Assembly (NCBI RefSeq): GCF_024498075.1 | Contig: NZ_JANHOF010000005.1 | Location: 1-64,000, forward strand | Source of the DNA: Paenibacillus mendelii | GTDB taxonomy: Bacteria; Bacillota; Bacilli; Paenibacillales; Paenibacillaceae | Reading direction: 5' to 3' | DNA: 64,000 nucleotides | Shown: positions 43,446 to 52,197 of the stretch, piece after piece | Position numbering within the stretch: position 1 is the first letter of the stretch | Layout of the letters: each line of letters starts with the position of its first letter | Position numbers and translations under genes: made by a program | Notes under the pieces: generated by a model | What the model saw: the letters and a program-made list of their open reading frames with translations, nothing else | Databases searched by the model: none | What the model was told of the DNA's origin: nothing

Positions 43446-46133
43446 ATGATGTCCACATCCATTCTTTCGACCAAACTATATATCCCCCCGCCCCGGCCTA
43501 AAGCGGTTGTCCGCCCCCGCCTGATCGAGCATCTGAACGAGGGACTGAATCGCAGACTGACCCTCGTCTCTGCTTCCGCAGGCTATGGTAAAACGACGCT
43601 TGTCAGCGAATGGCTCGCCGGCTGCCCGCAGTCTGCCGCCTGGCTGTCGCTGGATGAGAGAGATAATGACCCCGCACGATTTCTGACATACCTCATCGCT
43701 GCATTGCAGACGATTGCAGGGCATATTGGAGAGGGTGTGCTTGGTGTGCTCCAGTCCCCTCAGCTGCCGCCGGCGGAATCGATCATAACGCCTTTGGTCA
43801 ATGAAATCTGCGACATTCCGGATCACTTCGTACTCGTTCTGGATGATTACCACGTTATTGATGACAGATCGATAAACCATGCTGTCAGCTTCCTAATCGA
43901 GCGCATGCCGCCGCAGATGCATATGGTTATTGCTACCCGCGAGGATCCCGAGCTGCCTCTGGCCCGGCTGCGCGTCAGGAACCAATTGACGGAAGTGCGG
44001 GCCGCGGAATTGCGTTTCACTCTCGATGAGGCCGCTGTATTTGTAAGCCAAGTGATGGGTCTTAACCTTCGATCGGAAGACGTCGCGCTGCTGGAAGCCC
44101 GAACGGAAGGCTGGATTGCCGGTCTGCAATTAGCCGCGCTCTCTGTCCAAGGACATCAAGATCCGGCAGCTTATATTCAAGCTTTCACCGGCAGCCACCA
44201 TTCTGTATTGGACTACTTAATTGAAGAAGTGCTTCAGCTGCAATCCGCGAGTATTCAGACTTTCTTGCTGCGCACCTCGATCCTGGACCGGTTGTGCGGA
44301 CCACTTTGCGAAGCCGTTCTTCAAGGAGCGGAGGAGCATCTCGCTCTCTTAGCTTCCGGGCAGGAAATCTTGGAGTATCTCGAGCGTACCAATCTATTCA
44401 TTGTCCCGCTTGATAACGAGCGGCGCTGGTACCGTTATCACCATCTCTTTGCCGATTTGCTGCGGAGCCGGCTTGAGCAGAGCATCACCACCTCGAGTAA
44501 CGGGGATGCGGAGCAGGCCGCAGCAGAAATAGCCGCATTACATATACGTGCCAGCATCTGGCACGAAGACAATGGCTTTGCGATTGAAGCCTTTCACCAT
44601 GCCGCTGCCGCCAAGGATATCCGGCGCGCCGCCCGTCTGATAGAGGGGGAGGGGATGCCCCTGCTCTTTCGCGGAGCGGTGATCCCAGTCATGACTTGGC
44701 TGGCTTCATTGCCAGACGAGGAACTTAACGCGAATCCCTCGCTGTGGGTGATCTATGCCTCTGCCTTGCTGATGACGGGCTGCACAACCGTCGTTGAACC
44801 GAAACTGCAGGCTGCGGAAAAAGCACTGCAGCATGTAGAGCAGAACGACAAGATCCAAGATCTAATTGGACATATTGCGGCTATACGCGCTTCGCTCGCT
44901 GTCAGCAAGCATCAGGCCGATGCGATCATGGCCGAGTCGCGCCGTGCCCTCCGGTACCTGCACCCCAATAACATGCCTGTCCGGACGTCCACGACATGGA
45001 CGCTGGGATACGCCTACCAGCTTCAAGGGGATCGTGCTGCGGCGAGCAAGGCTTATACGGAAGCATTATCGCACAGTCAGCGGATCGGGCATGTTATAGT
45101 CACCATTATGGCATCACTTGGCCTAGGGATGATTCAGGAAACAGATAATCAGCTCCATACGGCGGCTGAGACCTACAGAAGTGTCCTGACGATGGCAGGC
45201 AATCCGCCGCTGCCGGCCGCTTGCGAAGCACATCTGGGCTTGGCCCGTATCTGCTATGAATGGAATGATCTGGATGCCGCCCTACAGCATGGACAAATCA
45301 GCATTCAACTGGCACGGCAGTTTGAACAAACGGACAGAGTCGTTGCCGGTGAGCTGTTTCTCGCAAGGCTGAAGCTTGCGCTGGGGGAGGCCAGCAGTGC
45401 GTACGCTATTCTAGCGAAGACTCAACATTCTGCCAATCAGCACAATTTCATGAATCAGGTGCCCCATATTGCTGCGGCTCAAGTGCTGGTCCTGCTTCAC
45501 CAGGGCAATCCGGCGGCTGCCACCCAGCTGGCACAGAAGCACGAGCTTCCCATCAGCCAGGCTCGGGTGCGCCTTGCTCAGGGAGACACTTCCTCAGCAT
45601 TGGCGATGCTTCATTCGTTGCGGGAGCAAGCGGAGGCTAAGGGCTATGCGGACGAACGGCTCAAGGTCATGGTATTGCAGGCGGTTGCTCTGCATGCGCA
45701 TGGCGACAAGCTCGCGGCTATGCAGCTTATTGTGGATGCTCTGACGATAGCGGAGTCTGGCGGCTTCATCCGGATTTTTGTCGACGAAGGGATTCCGATG
45801 TATAAGCTGCTGCGCGAAACGGCTGATAGTGGAAGGATGCCCAGCGATATAGGCAGGCTGCTGGCTGAATTTGAAGCTGAGGGAGGGAGAAGTGAAGTCC
45901 AAATCCCTCCGCATCAAGTCGAGCCTGCAAAGTCCCTCATTGAGCCACTCAGCAGCCGGGAGCTGGAAGTGCTGCGGCTCATTGCAGAAGGTCTCTCGAA
46001 TCGCGGAATTAGCGAGCGTCTTTTCATTGCATTGACCACGGTTAAGGGGCATAACCAGATGATCTTTGACAAGCTGCAGGTGAAACGGCGCACCGAAGCT
46101 GTTGCGCGCGCCCGCCAGCTGGGTCTGTTGTGA
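43446..46133 (+). CDS. MalT-like LuxR-family regulator (STAND ATPase)
   Basis: This protein is 895 residues from the ATG at 43446. The ribosome site is weak, and ATG 43449 or GTG 43440 are alternatives. Order of parts: an N-terminal TKLYIPPPRPKAVVRPRL, a STAND/NB-ARC-like ATPase with Walker A SASAGYGKTTL and Walker B-like FVLVLDDYHVI, a helical TPR-like region from about 400 to 800, and a LuxR helix-turn-helix at the C-terminus (SSRELEVLRLIAEGLSNRGI, then KLQVKRRTEAVARARQLGLL). Such regulators oligomerise on ligand and ATP binding and activate neighbouring genes. The next gene, an alcohol dehydrogenase 84 bases downstream, is the obvious candidate target. Confidence 0.92.
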   Translation: MMSTSILSTKLYIPPPRPKAVVRPRLIEHLNEGLNRRLTLVSASAGYGKTTLVSEWLAGCPQSAAWLSLDERDNDPARFLTYLIAALQTIAGHIGEGVLGVLQSPQLPPAESIITPLVNEICDIPDHFVLVLDDYHVIDDRSINHAVSFLIERMPPQMHMVIATREDPELPLARLRVRNQLTEVRAAELRFTLDEAAVFVSQVMGLNLRSEDVALLEARTEGWIAGLQLAALSVQGHQDPAAYIQAFTGSHHSVLDYLIEEVLQLQSASIQTFLLRTSILDRLCGPLCEAVLQGAEEHLALLASGQEILEYLERTNLFIVPLDNERRWYRYHHLFADLLRSRLEQSITTSSNGDAEQAAAEIAALHIRASIWHEDNGFAIEAFHHAAAAKDIRRAARLIEGEGMPLLFRGAVIPVMTWLASLPDEELNANPSLWVIYASALLMTGCTTVVEPKLQAAEKALQHVEQNDKIQDLIGHIAAIRASLAVSKHQADAIMAESRRALRYLHPNNMPVRTSTTWTLGYAYQLQGDRAAASKAYTEALSHSQRIGHVIVTIMASLGLGMIQETDNQLHTAAETYRSVLTMAGNPPLPAACEAHLGLARICYEWNDLDAALQHGQISIQLARQFEQTDRVVAGELFLARLKLALGEASSAYAILAKTQHSANQHNFMNQVPHIAAAQVLVLLHQGNPAAATQLAQKHELPISQARVRLAQGDTSSALAMLHSLREQAEAKGYADERLKVMVLQAVALHAHGDKLAAMQLIVDALTIAESGGFIRIFVDEGIPMYKLLRETADSGRMPSDIGRLLAEFEAEGGRSEVQIPPHQVEPAKSLIEPLSSRELEVLRLIAEGLSNRGISERLFIALTTVKGHNQMIFDKLQVKRRTEAVARARQLGLL

Positions 46134-46217
46134 ATGTCCAAAACCATACTTTAGTAGCTACATCCCAATCCCTTGGTGCCGCTATACTAGTTGCAACTTG
46201 AGGTTTGGAGGAATCAC

Positions 46218-47129
46218 ATGAAAGCGATAATATGCACAAAATACGGATCGCCGGATGTTCTGGAGCTTAGGGAGGTAGAGAAGCCTTCACCTTCGTACAA
46301 GGAAATATTAATCAAGGTTCACGCGACAACCGTAACGTCAGGGGACTGTAGAGTTCGAGGTTTTAATAGCCCGCTCTTATTCTGGATCCCCATGCGATTA
46401 TTCTTAGGCCTCACAAAACCAAGAAAACCTATACTGGGCGTGGAGCTAGCCGGGGAAGTCGAAGCTGTCGGGCAGGGGGTAAAGCGATTCAAGAAAGGCG
46501 ACCAGGTCTATGCCATGAGCGGGATGCGCTTTGGTGCTCATGCCGAGTATATATGCTTGCCTGAAGACGGAATTATAGCCTTAAAGCCAATGAATGCGAC
46601 TTACGAGGAAGCTGCAGCCATTCCCTTCGGGGGAACGACAGCCTTACATTTTCTTAGAAAAGGGAATATCCGCAGCGGTCAAAGCGTTCTAATCTATGGT
46701 GCTTCCGGAGCGGTAGGAACTTCCGCGGTGCAGCTTGCCAAGTATTTCGGCGCCGAAGTGACAGGGGTATGCAGCACAGCAAACCTAGAATTAGTGAAAT
46801 CTCTGGGAGCCGATAAGGTCGTGGATTACACGAAAGCGGATTTCACGAGAACAGGCGAGCATTATGACATGATCTTCGATGCAGTCGGAAAAATCTCCAA
46901 ATCCAAATGTAAGCAGGCTCTGACGCAGAGCGGGTCATACGTCACTGTTGATGGGCAAGGGATTGCCAAGGAACGCACAGAGGATTTGGTTCTCCTTAAA
47001 GAGCTTATGGAATCGGGAAAGCTCCATTCGGTCATCGATAGACGCTATCCGCTGGAACGGATTCCGGATGCTCACCGTTATGTAGAGACGGGGCATAAAA
47101 AGGGAAATGTAGTCATCTCGGTGTCATAA
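46218..47129 (+). CDS. Zinc-independent NAD(P)H-dependent alcohol dehydrogenase/quinone reductase family protein
   Basis: This 303-residue medium-chain dehydrogenase/reductase has an N-terminal GroES-like fold ([20 protein letters not shown]) and a Rossmann domain ([20 protein letters not shown]). The catalytic zinc ligands of classical alcohol dehydrogenases are absent, as in quinone oxidoreductase-like members. The start at 46218 follows TTTGGAGGAATCAC. A TATACT box at 46183-46188 without a good -35 suggests an activator-dependent promoter, fitting control by the MalT-like protein upstream. It is followed by a terminator at 47132. The substrate is unknown. Confidence 0.9.
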   Translation: MKAIICTKYGSPDVLELREVEKPSPSYKEILIKVHATTVTSGDCRVRGFNSPLLFWIPMRLFLGLTKPRKPILGVELAGEVEAVGQGVKRFKKGDQVYAMSGMRFGAHAEYICLPEDGIIALKPMNATYEEAAAIPFGGTTALHFLRKGNIRSGQSVLIYGASGAVGTSAVQLAKYFGAEVTGVCSTANLELVKSLGADKVVDYTKADFTRTGEHYDMIFDAVGKISKSKCKQALTQSGSYVTVDGQGIAKERTEDLVLLKELMESGKLHSVIDRRYPLERIPDAHRYVETGHKKGNVVISVS

Positions 47130-47131
47130 CT

Positions 47132-47178
47132 AAAAGCCGCTAAACACAAGGTGTCCCAAGTGTTTAACGGCTTTTTTT
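47132..47178 (+). terminator. Rho-independent terminator
   Basis: AAAAGCCGCTAAACAC and GTGTTTAACGGCTTTT pair (one bulged base) around a 12-base loop, followed by a T run. It lies directly after the alcohol dehydrogenase stop codon, and its A/T flanks allow use in both directions. Confidence 0.8.
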
Positions 47179-47264
47179 GGCAGGCGGATAACGGATGCGA
47201 ATGCTTGCCGGCGAAGCCGAAGTCATACATCGCCCCTGCACGTTTTCATAAAGGACGGAACTCC

Positions 47265-48758
47265 TTACAGGTTGCTCAGCGAAATGAGCAGCTTCTTGTA
47301 TTTCTCGTATCGATCCTGATAAAGCTCCGTATTCGGCTTACCGGGATGGAACGTGCGGTCCGGCTTGACGAGGACGGAGGCGGCCTCGTCGAAGGAGCGG
47401 TACGCGCCGGCCGCTTTGCCCGCCAGCATGATGGCGCCGACCGTGCCGGCTTCGCTGACGTTCAGCCGTTCGATGGGGCGGTTCATGATATCGGCTTTGA
47501 TCTGCAGCCACAGATCGGATTTGGCCCCTCCGCCGACCGCGCGCAGCGTATCGATCGGGATCCCGGCCTCCGAGAGGCACTCCAGATTGTAGCGCATCTC
47601 ATACGTCACGCCTTCCAGCAGCGCCCGGTACAGCTGTCCGGCATTGGTATCGAGCGTCAGCCCGTAGATGACACCCTTCGCTTCGGGATTCATGAAGGGT
47701 GTGCCCGATCCGGCGAAATGGGGCACGACCAGCAGATCGGTCGGCGACGCATGGGCGGTCGAGGTCAAGTAGTCGTATACGCCCAGTCCGGCCTTCCTTG
47801 CTTCCTCCTCCGCGTGGCGTCCCCAATGGTCGCGGTACCACTTCAGCAGAGAGCCTCCCGTAAAATTAAACGCATACGTCAAATACATATCTTCGATGAC
47901 ATGGGGGGCACAGTTAAACTGATGGCTCAGCATCGTCTCGTTCAGAACGGGCGACGAATAGGCCGGGGTGATGCATTCCACTGTTCCGATGCCGTCGATC
48001 GCCTGATTGTCGCGCATGATGCCCGCGCCGAGCGCCGCGCAAGCCTGATCATGGCCGCCGGCTACGACCAGCGTATCCGGCTGCAAGCCGAGCGTAACCG
48101 CGAGGTCCTGACGAACCTGGCCGATAATGCCTCCGGGCTGGATCAGGTCGGGCAAGAGCGCCAGTTCGATGCCGGCCGCTTCGAGCAGCACCGGCTCCCA
48201 GCTTTTGTTCGAAACGTTAAAGGCCATCGTTCTTGAGGCAAGGGAATGATTGCATGTGGCGGCACCTGTAAGCAGGTAGGCGATATAATCGCCGAAGAGC
48301 ATGAATTTCCATGTGCGCGCATACACATCCGGTTGATGTGTCTTGATCCACATCATCTTCGGCAGCGAAAACATCGGGTGAACGGGCACGCCCGCCAGCT
48401 CCATGATGCGCCGCTTGCCTAGCTTGCGCTCCAGAATAGCGGTTTCTTCTCTGCCGCGTACATCCGTGTACAGGATGCCGCTGGCCAGGGCGCGGCCCTC
48501 CCGGTCGACGGGAACGAATGTCTCGCCCAGGGATGAAATGCTGAGGGCTTGAACTCTTATACCGTTCTGAGAGGCCATCGTCTCTTCAAGTATGGTACGG
48601 ACAGCTTCCCACACCCGCCTCGGATCCAGCTCATAGTGACCCGGCTTCGGATACTCCAGCGGGTATTCCCGGTAGGCCGAGGACAGGATGCGGCCTTCTT
48701 GGTCGAATAGGGACGATTTGCATCCCGTCGTTCCGATATCCAATCCGATGAATGACAT
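47265..48758 (-). CDS. FGGY-family carbohydrate kinase (xylulokinase/gluconokinase-like)
   Basis: This 497-residue sugar kinase has both FGGY lobes. The N-terminal phosphate loop is FIGLDIGTTGCKSSLFDQEG. The second-lobe motifs are VVAGGHDQACAALGAG and LRAVGGGAKSDLWLQIKADI. The family phosphorylates ketoses, polyols or gluconate. It is divergent from a class II aldolase and an L-arabinose isomerase, so a ketopentose made by the isomerase is the likely substrate. It is shorter and less acidic than typical L-ribulokinase AraB, and the exact sugar and phosphorylated carbon are not determinable. AAGGAGCACTGCA precedes the start. Confidence 0.9.
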   Translation of the reverse strand: MSFIGLDIGTTGCKSSLFDQEGRILSSAYREYPLEYPKPGHYELDPRRVWEAVRTILEETMASQNGIRVQALSISSLGETFVPVDREGRALASGILYTDVRGREETAILERKLGKRRIMELAGVPVHPMFSLPKMMWIKTHQPDVYARTWKFMLFGDYIAYLLTGAATCNHSLASRTMAFNVSNKSWEPVLLEAAGIELALLPDLIQPGGIIGQVRQDLAVTLGLQPDTLVVAGGHDQACAALGAGIMRDNQAIDGIGTVECITPAYSSPVLNETMLSHQFNCAPHVIEDMYLTYAFNFTGGSLLKWYRDHWGRHAEEEARKAGLGVYDYLTSTAHASPTDLLVVPHFAGSGTPFMNPEAKGVIYGLTLDTNAGQLYRALLEGVTYEMRYNLECLSEAGIPIDTLRAVGGGAKSDLWLQIKADIMNRPIERLNVSEAGTVGAIMLAGKAAGAYRSFDEAASVLVKPDRTFHPGKPNTELYQDRYEKYKKLLISLSNL

Positions 48759-48789
48759 TGCAGTGCTCCTTCCATAGTGGCTCTATATA

Positions 48790-48807
48790 AAATGATTATA
48801 ATCATTT
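48790..48807. promoter_or_regulatory. 18-base palindromic operator candidate in the divergent pentose promoter region
   Basis: AAATGATTATAATCATTT is a perfect palindrome between the divergent kinase and aldolase genes, 32 bases upstream of the kinase start. Its position would let one regulator control the kinase promoter or both sides. No regulator gene lies adjacent. Confidence 0.5.
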
Positions 48808-48832
48808 ATGGTTTATTTGTATAATATTTTTG

Positions 48833-48861
48833 TTGAAAAATCCATAAAATTAAACTAAAAT
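48833..48861 (+). promoter_or_regulatory. Candidate promoter of the aldolase-isomerase operon
   Basis: TTGAAA and TAAAAT are separated by 17 bases, about 60 bases before the aldolase ATG. It overlaps an AT-rich motif AAAATTAAACTAAAATA that is nearly repeated (one mismatch) upstream of the gene at 63705. Confidence 0.5.
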
Positions 48862-48920
48862 AAATATGAGAAATAAAGTGTAATATCGTCATCACAGGAA
48901 AGAGCAGGTGAAAGAACAAT

Positions 48921-49796
48921 ATGTCGAAAGTTTCTATGGGAGAGCTGCTTCGTGACGCATCCAAGCGCGGCTATGCCGTTCCTTGTTTCAATGCCATCAA
49001 TTTGGATATGGTCCGGGGTATCATTCAAGCTGCGGAGGAGGCGCGTTCGCCTGTCATCCTCTGCCACGCCGAAATTCATTTTAAGTACACCCCCCTTGCT
49101 CAGATCGCGCCGATTATGGTGGAGGCAATGAACAAAGCGAAAGTGCCGGTGAGCATTCTGCTGGACCACGGGAAGAGCTTCTCGGCCGTGACCCAGGCGA
49201 TGCATATGGGCTTCAATGCCATCATGTTCGACGGCTCGGAATACGAGTATGAGGAGAATGTGCGCCGAACCGCGGAGATCGTGAAGATCGCGAGGACGCT
49301 GGACGTGTCTGTGGAAGGAGAGCTGGGCTACGTGACCCGTCCCAAGAGCGGCGGCGCGGAGGGCGACGATGACGATTCTATCATCGACGATACGACACTC
49401 TATACCGATCCGGATCAGGCGCGCGAATTCGTCGAGCGGACCGGCATCGATGCGCTGGCGGCAGCGTTCGGCACCGTCCATGGCGTATATTTGAAGAAAC
49501 CGCAGCTGGACCTGGAGCGGCTCGGGGAGATTAACCGGAAGGCTGGCGTACCGATCGTCATGCATGGCGGGTCCGGGCTGTCGGACGACGATTTCCAACG
49601 TTCGATCGATCAGGGCGTCGCCAAGATCAACTACTACACCGGCATGGCGTTGAAGGTGATGGACCGTGCGCGGGAGCGCTTCGCGCAGAGCGAGGAGAAG
49701 ATGTTTTATCACGAATTTATGATGAACGTGATCGGCGACCTGCAGGAGGACGCCCAAGGCATTATGCACACGTTCCGAAGCAGCGGCAAAGCCTGA
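48921..49796 (+). CDS. Class II fructose-bisphosphate/tagatose-bisphosphate-type aldolase
   Basis: This 291-residue zinc-dependent aldolase belongs to the FbaA/GatY/YdjI family. The catalytic Asp and first zinc His are in VSILLDHGKSFSAV, a further ligand is the Glu in VSVEGELGYV, and the other histidines are in AFGTVHGVYLKKP and VPIVMHGGSGLSDDDF. The GSG and the NYYTGM phosphate-binding strands are present. It should split a ketose phosphate into dihydroxyacetone phosphate and an aldehyde. It is followed after 41 bases by an L-arabinose isomerase on the same strand and is divergent from an FGGY kinase, suggesting a ketose-1-phosphate route for a pentose or deoxysugar. Confidence 0.9.
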   Translation: MSKVSMGELLRDASKRGYAVPCFNAINLDMVRGIIQAAEEARSPVILCHAEIHFKYTPLAQIAPIMVEAMNKAKVPVSILLDHGKSFSAVTQAMHMGFNAIMFDGSEYEYEENVRRTAEIVKIARTLDVSVEGELGYVTRPKSGGAEGDDDDSIIDDTTLYTDPDQAREFVERTGIDALAAAFGTVHGVYLKKPQLDLERLGEINRKAGVPIVMHGGSGLSDDDFQRSIDQGVAKINYYTGMALKVMDRARERFAQSEEKMFYHEFMMNVIGDLQEDAQGIMHTFRSSGKA

Positions 49797-49837
49797 TCCG
49801 TCCTTATACGATTACATATTCTCGGGAGGTAATTCGA

Positions 49838-51331
49838 ATGTTGCAAACGAAACCGTATCAATTCTGGTTCGTGGCGGGCAGTCAAGGCTTGTACGGCCAG
49901 GAAGTGCTGGATCAAGTGGAGCTGAACGCCAAAGAGATGGTCGCCGAGCTGAACCGCGACGAGGCCATGCCTTATCCGATCGTCTGGAAATCCGTCGTCA
50001 CGACGCCGGAGGCGATCCGCGCCGTCTGTCTGGAAGCCAACGCGCATCCGGAATGCGCGGGCGTCATCGCCTGGATGCACACCTTTTCCCCGGCCAAAAT
50101 GTGGATTTCCGGCCTGAAGCAGCTTATTAAGCCTCTGCTTCATCTGCATACGCAGTTCAATGTCGGCATTCCTTGGGACAGCATCGACATGGATTTCATG
50201 AACTTGAACCAGGCGGCGCATGGCGACCGCGAGTTCGGCTTCATCGGAGCGCGTCTGGGCATCGCCCGCAAGATCGTCGCCGGCCATTGGAAGGAAGAGG
50301 GAACGCGCGCGCGTATCGGCTCCTGGATGCGTACTGCAGCGGGCTTCACGGAAGGCCAGACGATGAAGATCGCCCGATTCGGCGACAACATGCGTTACGT
50401 CGCCGTGACCGAAGGCGACAAGGTGGAAGGCCAGATCCAGTTCGGCTGGACGGTCAACGGTTATCCCGCTGGCGATCTGGCGGAGCGCGTGCAGGAGATC
50501 GGCGATTCCGCGGTGCGTGAGCTGATGGACGAGTATGCGGAGCTGTACGACTTTTCGGCGGAAGGACTGCGCGACGGCACGCAGCGGGAGGCCATTGCAG
50601 AGCAGGCTCGCATCGAGCTCGGGCTGAAAGCCTTCCTGCAAGAAGGCGGCTACAGTGCGTTTGTCACGAGCTTCCAGGATTTGCACGGCTTGAAGCAGCT
50701 GCCGGGTCTGGCCGCTCAACGGCTGATGGCGGCCGGCTACGGCTTCGGAGCGGAAGGCGACTGGAAGACGGCGGCGCTCGTCCGGATGATGAAGGTGATG
50801 GCGGGCAACAAAGAGACTTCCTTCATGGAAGACTATACGTACCATATGGAACCGGGCAACGCGATGGTACTGGGCTCTCACATGCTCGAGATCTGTCCGA
50901 CGCTGTCGGCCGGCAAGCCAAAGATCGAGGTGCATCCGTTGTTCGTGGGCGGCAAAGCGGACCCGGCCCGCCTGATCTTCGACGGCGTCGAGGGACGGGC
51001 GATCAATGCGACGGTCGTGGATCTAGGCGATCGCTTCCGCTTGATCGTGAACGAGGTGCAGGCGGTGAAGAACGAGCAGCCGATGCCGAATTTGCCGGTA
51101 GCCCGCGTGCTGTGGAAGCCCGAGCCTTCGCTGGAGAGCGCGGCGGAAGCGTGGATCACGGCAGGCGGCGCGCATCACTTCGGCTTCTCGCTGAACGTAA
51201 CGGCCGAGCAAATGGCCGACTGGGCGAAGATGGCCGGCATCGAATGTGTCGTCATCAACGGTACGACCACGATCCAGAGCCTCGAGAACGAGCTGCGCTG
51301 GAACGATCTGTACTATCGGTTGAACCGGTAA
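49838..51331 (+). CDS. araA: L-arabinose isomerase family protein
   Basis: This 497-residue protein has AraA-family marks: the N-terminal YQFWFVAGSQGLYGQEVLDQ, WMHTFSPAKMWISGLKQL, the metal-ligand regions EDYTYHMEPGNAMVLGSHM and the C-terminal GGAHHFGFSLNVTAEQM plus LENELRWNDLYY. AraA converts L-arabinose to L-ribulose in the cytoplasm using Mn2+. GGGAGGTAATTCG precedes the ATG. AraB and AraD are not present in the window. The neighbours are a class II aldolase and an FGGY kinase, so the true substrate might be another aldopentose or a deoxysugar. The gene symbol is given on family grounds. Confidence 0.88.
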   Translation: MLQTKPYQFWFVAGSQGLYGQEVLDQVELNAKEMVAELNRDEAMPYPIVWKSVVTTPEAIRAVCLEANAHPECAGVIAWMHTFSPAKMWISGLKQLIKPLLHLHTQFNVGIPWDSIDMDFMNLNQAAHGDREFGFIGARLGIARKIVAGHWKEEGTRARIGSWMRTAAGFTEGQTMKIARFGDNMRYVAVTEGDKVEGQIQFGWTVNGYPAGDLAERVQEIGDSAVRELMDEYAELYDFSAEGLRDGTQREAIAEQARIELGLKAFLQEGGYSAFVTSFQDLHGLKQLPGLAAQRLMAAGYGFGAEGDWKTAALVRMMKVMAGNKETSFMEDYTYHMEPGNAMVLGSHMLEICPTLSAGKPKIEVHPLFVGGKADPARLIFDGVEGRAINATVVDLGDRFRLIVNEVQAVKNEQPMPNLPVARVLWKPEPSLESAAEAWITAGGAHHFGFSLNVTAEQMADWAKMAGIECVVINGTTTIQSLENELRWNDLYYRLNR

Positions 51332-51368
51332 CAGAAAAAGCGCCAGCGGGCAGGCAGACCAGGTCGTT

Positions 51369-51505
51369 TGCAATTGCACGAATAGCAATTGCATGTCCCT
51401 GACCCCGGTCGAATGGCCGGAGGGGGCTGCCGTAAATGCTCCGAAAGCAATTGCGGCAGCTCTTATGCGAGCCAGGCCTCTGCAATTGCCGAAGAGGCAA
51501 TTGCA
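51369..51505. repeat. Cluster of five GCAATTGC palindromes forming two matching hairpins
   Basis: GCAATTGC occurs at 51370, 51385, 51447, 51482 and 51497. Copies 1-2 and 4-5 each form TGCAATTGC / GCAATTGCA stems with 7-base loops of different sequence. Copy 3 lies inside a GCTGCCG...CGGCAGC pairing. The block sits in the 230-base gap between the isomerase gene and the converging GNAT gene. Confidence 0.8.
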
Positions 51506-51516
51506 CGACTCGCGCC

Positions 51517-51556
51517 AAGCCCCCGGAACCGCCTACGTCAGCGGATCCGGGGGCTT
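51517..51556. terminator. GC-rich terminator hairpin between converging genes
   Basis: AAGCCCCCGGA pairs perfectly with TCCGGGGGCTT around an 18-base loop, followed by GTTGTTTACTT. It separates the isomerase operon from the minus-strand GNAT gene and probably serves both. Confidence 0.75.
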
Positions 51557-51561
51557 GTTGT

Positions 51562-52197
51562 TTACTTGATATAGTAGTGCATGCAAAATACCCGCAAATC
51601 GCCGCTCTTCGTCTCCGAGCCGAGCACGAATCCGAATTTTTGATAGAACGCGACATTACGGACGTTCTCGGTGTCCAGCGCCACGCCTCGGGAACGGCGG
51701 TCTTCATGCGTCGATTTCAACAGGTGGTCCAGCAGCAGGCGGCCGATCCCCCTGCCTTGCGTCTCCGGATCGACGCCGATCATGATGAGATAGTGGTGGG
51801 GCCACGGAGGGGCGGCGTCACGGGTCGCTTTCATGTAGCCGTTCAGCCGGATTACCGTCCTTCCGGACGTTTGCCGCCACAACCGAATCAGCAAGCGGAC
51901 TAGCGAGCATTCCCGAACTCGAAGCCGAAGGCTTGGCGTCCGCGGTTTCTCCACGATGTAGGCGCCGAGCAACCGGTCATTCTCGAAGACGCCCCTAATC
52001 TCCTCCTCCAGCAGAAAGCTCTTGTCGAACATGAAGGAGGCAAAAGTTTTCACGCGCGACGCCGCGATGCCGTCGCGCTCCGAATCGCCGAAAACATGCA
52101 GAAATAAAGGGTCGCCGGCAAACGCCCGACTGATGAGCGAGACGAACGATCGTTTGTCCGCCTCGGCCAGCCGGACCGGTTCGTACGCATGGCTCAT
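51562..52197 (-). CDS. GNAT family N-acetyltransferase
   Basis: This 211-residue acetyltransferase starts at the ATG at 52197, which overlaps the stop of the upstream membrane gene by 4 bases (ATGA). The coenzyme-A loop is MIGVDPETQGRGIGRLLLDH and the C-terminal GNAT strand is NVAFYQKFGFVLGSETK. The open frame runs on to 52776 only because the upstream gene carries a frameshift. That longer 404-residue reading is not a real fusion protein. The substrate is unknown. Confidence 0.85.
   Translation of the reverse strand: MSHAYEPVRLAEADKRSFVSLISRAFAGDPLFLHVFGDSERDGIAASRVKTFASFMFDKSFLLEEEIRGVFENDRLLGAYIVEKPRTPSLRLRVRECSLVRLLIRLWRQTSGRTVIRLNGYMKATRDAAPPWPHHYLIMIGVDPETQGRGIGRLLLDHLLKSTHEDRRSRGVALDTENVRNVAFYQKFGFVLGSETKSGDLRVFCMHYYIK

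Noticed and set aside
43446-46133. True MalT maltose activator
   Set aside because: The similarity is to the general MalT-like STAND-LuxR architecture. No maltose genes are adjacent, so the name malT is not justified.
47151-48236. 361-codon plus-strand frame opposite the FGGY kinase
   Set aside because: Antisense shadow of a GC-rich gene; the kinase motifs are unambiguous on the minus strand.
51369-51505. CRISPR array
   Set aside because: The GCAATTGC units are short palindromes with irregular spacing, and there are no cas genes in the window.
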